Below, piece after piece: positions 1 through 13,800 of a DNA stretch of 64,000 nt (position 1 is its first letter; each line of letters opens with the position of its first letter). Under the pieces are notes generated by a model that was given only the letters and a program-made list of their open reading frames with translations, was not told the DNA's origin and made no database searches. The DNA comes from Carallia brachiata (Eukaryota > Streptophyta > Magnoliopsida > Malpighiales > Rhizophoraceae): assembly GCA_021464245.1 (NCBI GenBank), contig JADCRB010000054.1, forward strand, positions 1,110,586 through 1,174,585, in the 5' to 3' direction. A program made the position numbers and the translations under genes.

Positions 1-170
1 AGTCTCACGCGCTTCTTTTTTCTCCGATTCTGAGGGTAAAATCATACTTTTTCTTCTTTTCGTTGAGTCATCTTTGTCAATTTTCCCCTCTATGGTAATA
101 CTTATACGGTTAGTTTGTAAGCTCTGCTTGCTTTGTTCTTGCTTTCTTCTTCGTTGTGGTAAATATTAAG

Positions 171-950
171 GCATAACAGTAGTCTCTGCTTTCTTGTTTT
201 CTTTTCTTTTTTAGTTTACAGTTTATTTTCTTTGTTCCAGATACAGCTATGGATACTGATTTATGTCGTCTTCGATGTGGTTACCTTTTCTTTTCCCAAA
301 CTTAAAGAATCCCAATCTTACATTGATTTCAAGGTGTTATCCATCGAATAGAGACATAAGGTCAATATCAGATTTTTTGTTTTTCTTTTTCTATTTATTT
401 TGTTTTTGTCTTTATGTTTTTGTACTTTTTCTTGTTATTTTTTTCGTATTCCATTGTAAAAATTGTTTATAGTTGTTATCACTTATCCAAGAATGATTCT
501 TTTTCGTTGCGAAACTATGCGGAACAATGAATCTGTTCGTGGAAGTTCAGTAAGGTCTACGAATTCTATGTTAATTGTCATAAGATTAATTATTCCCTCG
601 GTTTTCCTATTTAATCTTTTCATTCTTTTCTTTTTTCTCTTAGTCTGCAGGACAACTTCTATTCCTTCTTTGGAAAGCTCTACTCTCCAAAAGTGCCGCG
701 GTTTCATCAAACATTGCTTAGATCTGCTGCTCATTGGTACGAAGAATTTAATATCAGACAATTCTTACTTGTATTTTGGTGTTGAAATTATACCTTTTTT
801 TTTTTTTTCGATAAGTCATCTTTCTAAATTTCCTGCCATGGGGAGTTTCTTTGTTGAATCAGTACCAGTTAGTGGACCTCCAACTAGCTTTCTTACTTTG
901 GTATTGCTTTTTGATCCTCCGTCTTCTTCTTCGTTACGGTAAATTTTAGG
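171..950. repeat. Short (about 780 bp) copy of nested tandem duplication
   Basis: This segment begins with a motif (ggcataacagtagtctctgc) that recurs in variant form at 951 and 2690. DNA at about 40-170 and about 785-950 is also mutually similar (the attatacttttt / cgataagtcatctt and cttcttcgttacggtaaatt motifs), giving a local period of about 780 bp. It shares the aagaatgattcttttt and taaggtct motifs with the next two copies but lacks their second half. No convincing coding exon is seen. The duplication is seen directly; its cause is not known. Confidence 0.6.
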
Positions 951-2689
951 GTATAACATTATTCAATCTCTTTGCTTTCTTGTGTTTTCTTTTCTTTTTC
1001 AGTAGTATGCAGCTTATTTTTTTTTTATTCCAGAGATAGTCATTCTGCTAAACAGGCAGACTAATTCAAGTTATCTTAGAAGTGAGTTAGTTTTCCTTTT
1101 TCTTGTTCTTTCTTTCATATTATGTTGCAAACATTCTTTATAATTGTTATTACTTAACCAAGAATGATTCTTTTGGCAGTGAAACCATTTTGAACATTGA
1201 ATCTATCCATGACAATGCTGTAAGGTCTATAAATTTTGTGTTAATTGTCATAATTTGTAGAAATTACCATTAATTATTTTTTCCTGTTGTGTCTCTCAGG
1301 CTTCATGGTAACATCACTGCCCAAATGTGCGTGCAGATGGAAAAATGAAAGCTTATGAGGAATGGTGCCTTAAAGTCTCAATATCTCCTTCCATTTTTTC
1401 TCTGTGTTTCTTTTTCTCTACCTGAAATTTGCAATTGCACTACGGAGGAAGCAACAGCTTGGATGCTGCTAATTTCAATGTGTTATTCTTCTAGACAAAT
1501 TTGATTACTTTAGTTTTAATGTGGTTATTTTTATATTTAATATTTTTGTAGGAGAAATTTGCATTGAGTAAGAGATCATCTATCAGTTCAGGAGGGTCAT
1601 ATAGGGTTCATCATATTGAAGATCATGTGAATTTTAGAAATGCTTTTAAAGGTATGTGCCATACTTTTGACATTGGCCACATAACTGGTTATATATATAG
1701 ATTTCTCTGTAAAATGTGTACCCTAAATGATTCCCTTCTCTCATTTTTTTTAAGATTCTTTCTCTATCTCTAATCTCAAAAGTTTCAGGATGCCCAACAT
1801 ATTTGTCTCTATAGTCTCAAAAGTTCGAGGATGTTATAATATTGAACATGCTCTATGGGGTTGAGCAGAGTCAGTCTTCTGTCCTTAAATTTATATGTTT
1901 ATTTCAGCCAACAAAAGAGTGATGAAGGAAGATGCTAAAGGAGTCATTCTCATTTTTAGTGAAGCTCAGAATGTCTTCAAATCCTCTGTTTAACCGCAGA
2001 GTGTTTATCAAGTTTGATGTTTTGTTTATTTTTCTTTTTTTTTTTTACATATTTAGACACTAATTGGTCAAATTCTTAATATGCAGCTATAACAATCATT
2101 CCTTGTGATGTTCGTAGTGTGGATGTTGAAGAAGATATGGTGAATTGTAAGTTAATGAAACAATCTATAACTTTATTATTCATTATGTTGCTCATCTTTT
2201 CGTTCATGTTAACACAATTATGTGCAATTGGTTGTATAGCTTACAAACAACCATGTGAAATGACGCAGGTAAATCTTTAAGCCTTTGCCTTTGCACTTCA
2301 TGATTTTGTTGTTAAGAGTTCTAATGATTGTTTTCTGGCTAATAATGTTCACTATATATGCGTAGGCTATGGTAAGTTGGATTGACAGGTGAAAATGCTC
2401 GTTAGAGACACATTAATTAACAAGATCTCATTTGGTGAGTGATCTCGTTTTTTTTTTTTTAATTTATTCTTGTTAAATTGCAATTGATTTCTTGTGTGCA
2501 TGTACAATCTTCTGGTAGTTTGAAATGTGAATGTTTTTCTTTATCATTTGAAATTTTTGTTAGCATTTTTGTTTTAGAGTGAGAACTCTTGCTCTGAATT
2601 TTTTTCGTTAATATGGTATTATTAATTTGGGGGTCATTATTATATAGGCCAGGTGCATGTCGTGGGGAAGGAAAGTGGTTTCTACCATG
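951..2689. repeat. Tandem duplication, 1.74 kb copy B
   Basis: This is the first of two full-length units of about 1,740 bp. Landmarks shared with the unit starting at 2690 appear in the same order: the gtataacatt start, the gttagttttcc block, aagaatgattctttt, aaggtctataaattttgtgt, gagaaatttgcattga, the gatgttgaagaagat block, and the terminal cattattatatagg / ggaaagtgg block. Similarity is patchy with many indels, so the duplication is old. The unit contains the exon-like remnants described separately. Confidence 0.65.
1552..2148 (+). pseudogene. Exon-like remnants of an unrecognised gene
   Basis: Three stretches look like exons between plant splice sites. 1552-1651 follows tttttgtag and ends before gtatgt, and encodes a peptide with RVHHIEDHVNFRNAFK. 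1908 to about 1970 follows atttcag and continues the phase of the first, encoding KRVMKEDAKGVILIFSEAQ. About 2085-2148 follows atgcag and encodes IIPCDVRSVDVEEDMVN before gtaagt. The third cannot be joined cleanly in phase, and the equivalent first exon in the copy starting at 2690 has an in-frame TAG. I do not recognise the family. It may be a decayed gene or a short real gene whose start lies outside the visible pieces. Confidence 0.35.
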
Positions 2690-4430
2690 GCATAACATTA
2701 GTCTCTCTCAGCTTTCTTGGAGTTTCTTTTCTTTTTCAATAGAGAGTTTATTTTCTTTTTCCTAGCGACAGCCATTATGCTAAAGATGGAGACTGATTCA
2801 AGTTGTCTGCTATGTGGGTTAGTTTTCCTTTTTTTGTTTCTTTCTTCATATTACCTTGTAACAATTTAATAGTTGTTATCACTTACCCAAGAATGATTCT
2901 TTTTGTATTTAAACTATGTTGGAACATTGAATCTGTCCCTGGAAGAGTAGTAAGGTCTATAAATTTTGTGTGATTTGCCAAAATTTGTAAAAATTAGCAT
3001 TAATTATTTCTTCTTTTTGTGCTAGATCGTTGCATAATTGCACATATAGGTTGAAAGAGGAAAATCAGTGAGGAATGGTGTTTTGCAATCTCAATATCTC
3101 CTTCCACTTTTTTTTTTTTTTCACTTTTGTATTGCGTTTCTTGTTTCCTACCTGAATTTTGCAAGTGCACCATTAAGGAAACAAAAGCTTGGATGTTTAT
3201 AATTTCAATGTGTTGTTTTTGCAGACAAATTTAATTACTTAAGTTTAATGTGGTTACATTAATATTAAATATGTTTGCAAGAGAAATTTGCATTGAATTA
3301 GAGATCCTTTATTAGTTCAGATTGGACACATTAGGTCTGAAGATTTTGTGAATGTCATAAAGCTTTTAAAGGTATGTGTAAACTAAGTTCTCTAAATGGT
3401 TCTTTCCTCCCATAGTTCTTAAGGTTCTTTACTCTCTCTCTTTTTAATCTCAAAAGTTTTAGGATGCCCATTATATTTGTCTCTCTAATCTCAACAGTAC
3501 AGCATGCTCAATACGAGATTAAGCAGAGTAAATCTTCTATCCACAAATTTATATGTTTGATTCAGTCAACAGAAGAGCAATTGTGGTAGAAATTAAAGTA
3601 GTCATTCTCATTGCTGGTGTAGCTCAAACGTTTGAAATTTCTCTCTTTAGCCATAGATAAAATTCAGCAAGTTTGATGTTTTCTTTTTTTTTCCCCCTTG
3701 TTTGGACACTAAATTTGTCTTTTTTTGATATGCAACTTCAGAAATCATTCCTTTTGATGTTGGTAGTATAGATGTTGAAGAAGATAATGTGCATTGTAAG
3801 TTGATGAACCATTTTATAACTTTATTACTCATTATGTTGCTGATCTTTTAGATTGCTTTTAATGAATTATAGATGGGGTTAGGCCAATTATAACGTAGGT
3901 AAATATCTATGCCTCACGTCATGATTTTGCTATTCAGAGTTGCAATGATTGTTTTCTGGCCAATAATGTTTACTAATTGATTTGGCAAGTTGCATTGACA
4001 GGTGAAAATGCTCTTTAAACACTCATGAATTAACATTACCTCTTTTTGTGGGTAATCTCATCTTCATCTTCCCTTTTTTGTTTAATTTCTTGTCAAATTG
4101 CAATTGATTTCTTGTTTGCATATAATGTGTCTTTTTTTTTTTTAATCATTGGAAATTTTTCGTTGGCATTTTTGTTTTATAGGGAGAACTTTTCTCCTAA
4201 ATGTTTTTGATTAATCTTTTTTTTTTTGACAAAAAATTTTTTTCGTTTATCTTTTTTTTTGTCTAGACTGCCCAGTATCCAACTCATTTGGCTGACTAAT
4301 CTGAATCAGCCCGGATAAAATCCCAAAAAACAGTAAAAATCTCTCAACTTGTATTTTTTTTTTGTTTATCTGGTGCCACTAGATTGGGGTCATTATTATA
4401 TGGATCAGGCGCATGGTGAGAAAGGAAAGT
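2690..4430. repeat. Tandem duplication, 1.74 kb copy C (decayed)
   Basis: This second full-length unit ends at about 4430 in a block (cattattatatggatcagg, then gaaaggaaagtgg) that mirrors the end of the previous unit at 2636-2690. Its exon-like parts carry a stop (first exon) and small indels, so it looks more degraded than the copy at 951-2689. Long T tracts are scattered through it. Confidence 0.6.
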
Positions 4431-5197
4431 GGACTCTACCAAGACCCATCTCTATTCGATAGGGTCCGCATGGACTTAGTCCGTGCAAGTTCAGATTTAT
4501 TATTAGGTCCATTTTTCTATCGTTGGCCCAAATTATGAGTGGGTTTTGCTTAAAACTTTTGAGTTGTCCCATGGTTGAGATCACCACGAATTGATTCTAT
4601 TTAGTTTGAGAACAAGGTTCTATTTAATTAACTTTTATTTTTATGAGTTTAAACATTTGTCCAGACGATTGAAATTAATCGAACGTCTAAATTCTGTTTG
4701 ACAGTTCACATTCTCTCTTTTATTTTTAAATAAAATTCTGCTAGTCTTTAGGCTAATTAATTAAAAAAATTCTTTTACTATTATAATTATTTTTTCAACA
4801 AAAAAAACTTTTTTTTAAAATTTTCTTTTGCATGTTTTTTCTCTTCTATTTAATTTCTTGAAATAAATATTGTTTATTAGAGGCTGAAAGGCTTTTAAAA
4901 AAACTCAAATTTAAAACAATATGAATATGAAAAGAAGCTTATAATTAATTAATTATTAGCGTTCTTTTGTATGGATCTCCCGTCCTTGCCACTTACCACT
5001 CGCCATTTGGGCATTTCCTCTAAAACCCTAACCAAAGCGGAAACCCCTTGCTTATCTTCACCGTCGCTCTCCTTCACTTTACATATGCCCGACGTCTTCT
5101 CCGTCTCCACAATCGGCATCGGAGCTTGACGCCTCCGCTCACTCGGATCCACGATCCGGATCTTTCCCGTTTCTTTTTTATTGTTTGTTTCTTGCCA
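4431..5197. other. Intergenic / 5' flank of ILITYHIA
   Basis: AT-rich DNA separates the duplicated region from the ILITYHIA start codon. The last 200 bp become GC- and pyrimidine-rich, as expected for a 5' untranslated region. No clear TATA box is seen, which is common for plant housekeeping genes. No other gene is apparent. Confidence 0.5.
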
Positions 5198-8100
5198 ATG
5201 GCGGATTCTCCTCTCGACTCGCTCGTTTCGCTCGCCGGCTCCGTCTCCACTCCTTCCACCAAGAAACGGGTCCGGATCTTCCGCCATGACATCCCTTCGA
5301 TCCTCGAAAACTCAGGTTAGTCTCCACTTTCTTTCTCGCAAATGTATCGTTTTTCTTGGCAGAATGTAACTGACTGGAACAGAGTTTTCTTGAAAGAATT
5401 TTTAGTTGCGTTGCGGAATTTTAAAGGATTGTGAGGTTTCTTGAAAGAGTTTAAGGAAATCGCTATCTTTCTTTCTTTCTTTCTTTTTTTTTTTTTAAAG
5501 AAAGCTGGTCTGTTGATTGTGTTTTCTTGAAAGAATTTTAAGTTACAGTGAGGAATTTCTAAAGAATTGTGATGTTTCTTGGAAGAATCTTAAAGAAGTC
5601 GTTATCTTTCTTCTTTTCTCCTTTTTGCTGTTTTCTTGCCCTTTTTTTTAGGTACCTTTTCTTTTTATTGTAGTGTATCCATGTGTGCATTGTGTTTGAG
5701 GCCAAATATGTTTCTTTGTTTCTTTTTCTTTTTTTTAGTTATCGTTTGCATGAACATTTCTTATCTGTATGGTAGCAAGTCTTTATGTCGGCCGGGTATG
5801 TGTTTCTTTATGTTACTATTTTGATTTTTTTGTCCTTACAAATTGTGGCATCTTTTTCTGCTGATGTTTCTGGAGCTACTATAGAATCCAATGCTGATTA
5901 TATTGTTATGTTTAGTTGTGAGGGCTTTTCTCGCAAAGTAAATTCTGTTTGGAATTTCTAGTGGTCGAGACAAATTGTTCATGGTGTTACTGCTATTATG
6001 CTCTGTATGGTGAACTGGGTTTCTATGTGAGGTAAAGCTGAATTGACAAGCTTATGTAATTTTCATGGTGTGCCATTCTGTTTTTTTTTTTGCTTGGGGA
6101 CCGTGCAGGGGTATCTCCTGAGTTGGCATCGTTGGTAGTGGATATAGTTTTCAAAACGCTGTATATATATGATGATCGTCGTTCAAGAAAAGCTGTTGAT
6201 GACCTTATCACCACAGCTTTGGCAGAGGTGACCTTCATGAAAAGTTTTGCTTCGGCCCTTGTTCAGACAATGGAAAAGCAGTCAAAGCTCCAGTCTCATG
6301 TCGGTTGCTATGAACTTCTCAAGTGGTCGTGTATTCTGTTGAGCAACAGTCAGTTTTCAGCACTTTCAAAAAATGCAGTATGCAGAATAGCTTCTGTTCA
6401 GGCACCCATTCTTCACATTATTATGCAAAGATCATTCCGCGAGCAAAGGGCTTGCAGGAAGATTTTTTTTCATTTGTTTTCACAGGTTTGGCACTTGTGA
6501 AAGGTTCTAGTTTCAAGAGATTAATTGTCATGCTCTGATACTTTCTCAGTTTAGTTGGCTGAAAGTTGTTTGCTGTTTCCATCAGTTTCCAAACATATAC
6601 AAGATCTACATCGATGAATTAAAAGATGCTCGAATCCCATGTAAGGACAGTCCTGAATTGATACAGTTGTTGCTGGAGTTTTCAAGTGCATCTCCCTCTG
6701 CTTTTGAGCAATGCAAGGTTAGAAAATTAAAAATTTGGGTTATCGTGCTCTGGTGATGTTACATATATCACAGGGTCCAAGATCAAGTGACTTGCGGTTA
6801 TGTTGTTCTTATCTTACCTCATTTTGATCTTTATACCAAGTCCTTACATTGTTCTTTCCATTGTGCAGCAAATATTTCTGGACTTATATGTTAAAGCAGT
6901 TTTGAATGTCCGGGAAAAGCCAGCGAAGGAGCTCAGTGAATCATTTTGCATATTTTTTAGAAATTTGGTGCATGATGATTTTCAAAATATTGTAGTTCCA
7001 TCATCTGTGAAAATGCTAAAGCGCAACCCAGAGATTGCATTGGAATCAGTTGGAATTCTTTTGAAATCAGTCAATCTTGATTTGAGCAAGTATGCTGTCG
7101 AATTTCTTTCAGTAATATTATCTCAGGCTCGACATGCGGATGAAGGTAGAAGGATGGGCGCATTAGCTATAGTACAATGTCTCAGCCGAAAGTCTAGTAA
7201 TCCCGATGCTTTGGAAGCCATGTTCAATACTGTCAAAGCTGTAATTGGAGGTTGGTTCTTTCATAGTTTTCATAAAATGGTCGGAAATGTTGTTTATTCC
7301 TGGTATGGGTCTTAAGTTAACATATCTTTAAATCTTCGACTTATCTTATGTTGACTGAAGTTTGAAATATTGATCAGGGTCCGAAGGAAGACTTCAATTT
7401 CCTTACCAGAGAATTGGCATGTTTGATGCCTTGCAAGAATTATCATATGCTCCTGAAGGAAAATATTTAAACAGCCTATGCTGTATGATATGTGGTTTCT
7501 TGTCATCTTGCTACAAGAATGAGGGTAATGTGTGGCTTGACAACTTCCATTTATACTGCACCAGAGTGATCCGTTCTTTGCGCATTAGGTCTTGTTTGAC
7601 TAATATCGTAATTTTTTTTTAAATTTTTTATCATATTGATTTGGTGGGATGCTTATCTGTATTTATTGGTTGAATTTTGTAGGAAATGATGAGGTAAAGC
7701 TTGCAATTTTGTCAGCTTTGGCTTCTTGGGCAGCAAGATCTGCTAATGCTATTCAGCCAGATTTAGTTTCTCTTTTCTCTTCTGGACTCAAAGAGAAGGA
7801 TGCTTTAAGAAGGGGACATCTTCGTTGTTTGCGAATCATATCCAAGGATACTGATGCTGTTTTACAGGTTAGTATATCTAGTCAAGTTATCTTATGGCAG
7901 TTTCTCAGCTTATTTTACTGCTAAATCATTTCTTGTTATACTCATATGAAACTTGGGAAATATGTACCTCAGATATCATCTTTGCTTGGGCCTCTCATTC
8001 AACTCATTAAAACTGGTTTCACAAAGTCAGGACAGCGTCTGGATGTTGTATATGCTTTGCTTGTTACTGGAAAGATTGCATCTGCTGATATCCAAGCAGG

Positions 8101-9295
8101 TTTCCTTATTCAGTGTTTTACTATTTTTTTAATCATTGTTTGACAAGCGTTAGGTACAGCATGGACCTTAAAGTAGTGGCTCTGCTGTCCTTTACTGCAT
8201 TGATACCTTTTTTCACTTCATATTCATGTAATATTTTGTGCCGACTTTTGCCTCCCTTTTGTTTCTCAGAGGAAATGCTGTTGAAAGAAAAAATTTGGTC
8301 TTTGATTTCTCAAAATGAAACATCTCTTCTACAAATCTCAATGGTAGCTATTTATCGACTCACTTGGCTTCCAGAAAAGATTTGATTGTCCTTTTCTGAC
8401 ATTTCATATACTGGTATGCAGGCCTCAAAATTGCCCATTGAGGACTGCGTGGCGATAGTTGATCTTCTTGAGTTGCTGCTGGTGGAACATTCACGCAGGT
8501 TGATCTTTACTTGTGCACAATTTTCGATCATCTTTTTTTGTAGGCAGTGAATAAGAGTCTAATTAGCTCTTATGTTGACTGTTGTGCAGAGCATTGGAGG
8601 CTTTTTCAGTCAAATTAGTGTTAGAGGTATGTATGTATGCATGTATGTATTATTATCATCATTATTATTGCACGGGTTCCTTTTCAGTGACGAGTATAAT
8701 TGCCTGACTAGATATCTGTTGGATGCAGCTAATAGTCATCTTGTTGTGTCATCCAACATGGAATGTTCGCAAGATGACCCATGATGCTACCAGAAATATA
8801 GTTGCTGCAGTTCCTCAATTATCTGAGGCTCTTTTAGCTGAGTTCCAGGAATATGTTTCTGTGGTTGCAGAGAAAATCTCTATGATGAAGATGAGGTAAA
8901 TTTTTATAGTCCAAAATGATTTATTCTTGCACTGGCTAACTACCTATATTTGGCACATTTAATGCCACTTCATTTATGTGCTTTGCTTTTCTGTAAACTT
9001 TACGCTTATGGTGGTCAGATTTGCCGGACACATATATTGTCCCGGTAACCTTGCATTAAGGTTTTTTCCCTGCTGTTATCTGGAGTATTGACACTGAATT
9101 TACACGTCTGTAGTGATGCAGATAATTCCTTGGACACTCAAGTTCCTTTTCTTCCATCTGTTGAGGTTTTGGTGAAGGCTTTAATTGTGATATCGTCTGC
9201 TGCTCTCGCAAATTCTCCAAGTGTATCTACACATGTAATGCTGTGCTCGCATCATCCATGCATAGTTGGCACAGCAAAAAGAGAGGCGGTTTGGA

Positions 9296-9330
<35 letters not shown>

Positions 9331-10865
9331 ACACACAGACACAGGCACACATAGACACAGCACACACATATGCCAGCACACACAAACACATACTTGGTAC
9401 ATAATCACACCAGACACATATTGTTGGGGAAATCGATTAGCAGTGTGATAATGGTCAATGTGATAATGGTCATATGCATTGGTCAAGCTGTCCTGCTGAA
9501 GCAGCATGGAAAACTTGCTTATATGCAATCATAGTAAGACACACACATGCCCAGGCAAAGGCATGAGATCACTTGTCATGTGTTTATTTGGAAGTAGTGG
9601 TGCAAGCCAGATTAATCGGGAACATGTTAAACATGAACAGGATCCTTAATCTTGAACAGGCCCAAGTGTTTGGCACTGATTCAAATAAATGATAATGAAG
9701 GCTAATTGAATTGCTTTTGCATGATTAAAGGTTTTCTTTTTGATTTATTTGATTTGATTTACATTTCTCAACGACCGTGCAGAGGATCCTCAAATGTTTG
9801 AAAACACATGGATGCGATGTTATCAGTATTGTTTCTGCTGATATTGAGAATGTGTGCAAGGTAAATTCAACTTCTAATTTGTTCTTTTTGTGAAGGCTTT
9901 GTGCCAATTCTGTTAGGATGGTCTCTTGTGGTTGTAAATTTTGTCCTAAATTAATTTAGTCATTGTTATATGATTGTACTTTCTTGTTAGTGCTTCTGTC
10001 TGAAGAGCTCGTGTAATGATGGAAATGTTGGATTTAATCAGTAAGCTCTCATATTTCCTTTTTCCAGGGTCTGTTGGGACCAATGGGGCTGATGAGTTTG
10101 AATGTGCTTGAACAACAAGCAGCAATTAATTCTTTGTCAACTTTAATGTCTACAATACCACGAGATACATTTGTGGAGTTTGAAAAGGTTTTTTTTTTTT
10201 TTTCCTCCTGTTTGAAACAAATTCATTTCTTAAATTATCACTTTTGTCTACATATTATGAAGCTGATTTGCTGATCAGAACTTTTTATTGTCCCCATCAG
10301 CACTTGAAAAATCTTCTGGACCGTGTTGCACATGATACTCTTTCTGAGAATGACATTCAGGTAAATTTTTATGCTCATTCAATTGATCTATGGTGGATTG
10401 TTCAAATGAAATACTAAATTCCATGGCAATTTGAGCCATTTGCATCTTTTTCTGCATTAGTCCTATAAATTTAGTATTGTCAATGAAGTTTTCTTTTGCT
10501 TTTTTTGGGGGGGGGGTTTGTAGGGGAATATAGAGGCAGATGCAATTGTTTTTCATGCTATATTTCTGGTTTTTCGGGTAGTTGGTTGAACTTGTAACTG
10601 AATTTGAGAATTTTGTGGATCACTTTGGCACATGATTGACCATGGGACATGATTGACTATGAGAAGAAATTATGTTGCTCTCCTGTCTCTGTCTTCTGAT
10701 GTAGAAACTCTTGGAGGTTATCTTTTGTATGCATACAACATTATTGCAGAACTTTCAGTTGCTAATCTATTTCGTTCTATTCAAGTTTCTCATAAATGGG
10801 CCACCTTCCCTGCAGAACTGTAAATTCCTTCTTTGCTCTTCTTACTTTATAAAAGACTTTCAGGA

Positions 10866-10896
<31 letters not shown>

Positions 10897-13800
10897 TGTT
10901 TGAGTAGTATGCATATTCTAATTAAGGATAAATTGCATGTTTGGAAAGTTGCATTTTCTTCTCACCACATTTTTAATATGTCCTTTTAGAGTACAAGGGC
11001 TGGTATTCTAACTGGTCATGGGGTGAATGTGAAGTTTGTGTTATTTGTGAGTTTGCTTGTGATTGGCTAATGAGGATAACTCAGTTTGATAATATTGTGT
11101 TTGCTTTAAGGGATTTTAGGTAGCAGAAGTGGACATTTTGTCCAATATTCAATCTTCTTTATTGGGGTTTTCATTGGAAATGTGCATTGATCCTATATTT
11201 AGTCTTTATCTGGTTATGATTATGGGAACCGCTGATTGACAAAATGACTAGTGCTAATACTGTGAAAAAGTGGCTTTATGCAGCTGTTCTTTGGGTAGAA
11301 AATCCTCATTTGTTTATGCAGATCGCTATGTATATGTTCATGAGCCATACCTGCTGTAAACTGGTGCAGCTGTAGTTCCTTTTTGTCTTAGTGTAGTGAA
11401 GTCATCTTTATCCCTTAGCTTAACTTGATTAATTTATCTTCCCAGATATTTCATACCCCTGAGGGAATGCTTTCAAGTGAGCGAGGCATTTATGTTGCAG
11501 AGTCCGTTGCCTCTAAAAACACAAGACAGGCGAAGGGCCGTTTCCGGATGTATGATGACCAAGATGACATGGTAATCATGAATTTTTTGTTGCTTCTTAG
11601 TAAGCTTTTCGTTGTTTCTTTCTAGCTATCATTGGTTCATATCATAAGTTTGTGGCTTTGGAGTGTTTGAAGCGACTTATTGGCTCTCTGCACCAGGACA
11701 TCAGTTCTAACAATTCTGCGAAGAGAGAATCAGTTGCCAGAGATGCTGCTACTGTGGGGAGAAAGGATACTGGGAAATCAACAAAGAAAGCTGGCACGTT
11801 CTCTTGCACTTTGAATATTAGCTTCTAGTTTGCATCGCTCCATTTGAAATGTGCATGAAATGGACAATTTCACATTTATTGTTTTTCTAGACAAGGGAAA
11901 GACAGCAAAAGAAGAGGCTCGAGAATTACTGCTAAAGGAGGAGGCATCCATACGCCAGAAAGTCCATGCTGTACAGATGAATCTTTCTTTGATGCTTAGA
12001 GCTCTTGGTGAAATGGCCATCTCTAACCCTGTATTTGCCCACAGTCAACTGCCTAGCTTGGTTTGTGTCCGGTCGCCTGCTCTTTCTTTACATATCTTGC
12101 CTTCTTGCAAACAAACTATTCAACATTGTACAAGCCTGTAATATTGGAGACTTGGTAGTTGCACGATAAAACCAATATGGTTGGGGTCATGAATTAATTC
12201 ATTTACTTCTTAGGCTACGACTTCTCACTATTAGTCATTGGGAAACTTAATATAAACTGAATTTTTTGAGGGCCTGGATTCCTATGGACTTTAAGAGACA
12301 AGTACATGGATTTATAACCCACACACTCCCCATTTGTGAAGGTTAGAGAAGCTTCTTGCTGATTTGTCTTACTAATGTTCATTCTCACACAATTTAATCA
12401 ATTATGGTTATTGCATCTCATTGTTCAGGGCTGTACTTTGTTTCTTTGTAGAGTTTTTCTTCCTTTTTCTGTTTCCTATTGATCTCTTTCTTTTAAAAAA
12501 TTCGCGTTCTTTTTGTACTATGAATGTTTCAGAATTCATTTTGCAAGGGATTCAATATTCATTCGTCATAGAAACTGTGATTTGAAAGGTTCAATATTAT
12601 GCATGTTCTTATTTTCTGAAGATGCATATGAACATTCTCATGCATTTTTCCAGATTCTCGTTTAAGTCTTGTTTCTTTCTGTGTGAGACCAGGTAAAGTT
12701 TGTTGATCCTCTGTTACGGTCACCAATAGTAAGTGATGTGGCCTATGAAACTTTGGTCAAGCTATCAAGTTGTACTGCTCCTCCGCTTTGTAATTGGGCC
12801 CTCGACATTGCTACTGCTTTACGCCTAATTGTCACTGAGGAAGTTGGTGTTATGTTGGATCTGATTCCACCAGTTGGTGAAGGTGAAGAAGGTGAAAGGC
12901 AATCCTTGGGTCTTTTTGAGAGAATAATACATGGATTAACTGTATCATGTAAATCTGGACCTCTTCCTGTAGATTCATTTGCTTTTGTCTTTCCAGTAAG
13001 TTTTTACAGACTTCTTATGTTGCTTTTTGAGCTCACAGATTACTATTTACTAACCCTTTTGGGACATATGTTGCCAGATAATGGAGAGGATTCTGTTATC
13101 TTCTAAGAAGACCGGTCTTCATAATGATGTGCTTCAGATTATCTACCTGCACATGGATCCTGTGTTACCCCTTCCTAGGCTTCGAATGTTATCAGTTACG
13201 TTTTTAAATCTTCATTATATTGTGAATTATGGTATAAAGGTCTTGCAGCTTCTTTTTCTCAACAATCTGTGTATTATATCATTTTTCTGTGCAGGCTCTA
13301 TATCATGTTCTAGGTGTTGTTCCAGCTTATCAAGCATCTGTTGGACCAGCATTGAATGAGTTGTGCCTTGGTCTTCAAGGAGATGAAATTGCACCGGTAT
13401 TTTTTTTTTTTTTTTTTAAATGTTACTGCTTAACTTGCTCTCCATTTAGCTCATTTGGCTTGTCTTCATTTCTCCCTTTTTTTTTTCCCCTGCAGGCTTT
13501 GTATGGGGTGTATGCAAAAGATGTTCATGTAAGGATGGCATGCTTGAATGCTATAAGATGCATTCCAGCCTTTTCTAGCCGTTCTGTTCCCCAGAATGTT
13601 GAGATAGCAACTAGCATTTGGATAGCGCTGCATGATCCCAAAAAGGTTGACTTGTGAACAGTATTTATCTCTAATGTAGATTGTGCTTTAAATATGACTC
13701 GCATTAAACCTGCACTGGCACAATTAGCCTTTTTTTTTTCAGACATCTAACCTACGATTTTCTTTGAGCATGAACATAGTTATAGATTACACACTTTCTT

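Noticed and set aside
463..942. Open frame of 159 codons on the plus strand and its minus-strand counterpart
   Set aside because: It crosses repeat boundaries of the tandem duplication, is hydrophobic because of T-rich DNA, and shows no family resemblance.
9181..9528. Minus-strand 115-codon frame
   Set aside because: It is made by the (CT)n/(CA)n microsatellite opposite ILITYHIA exon 12 and intron 12.
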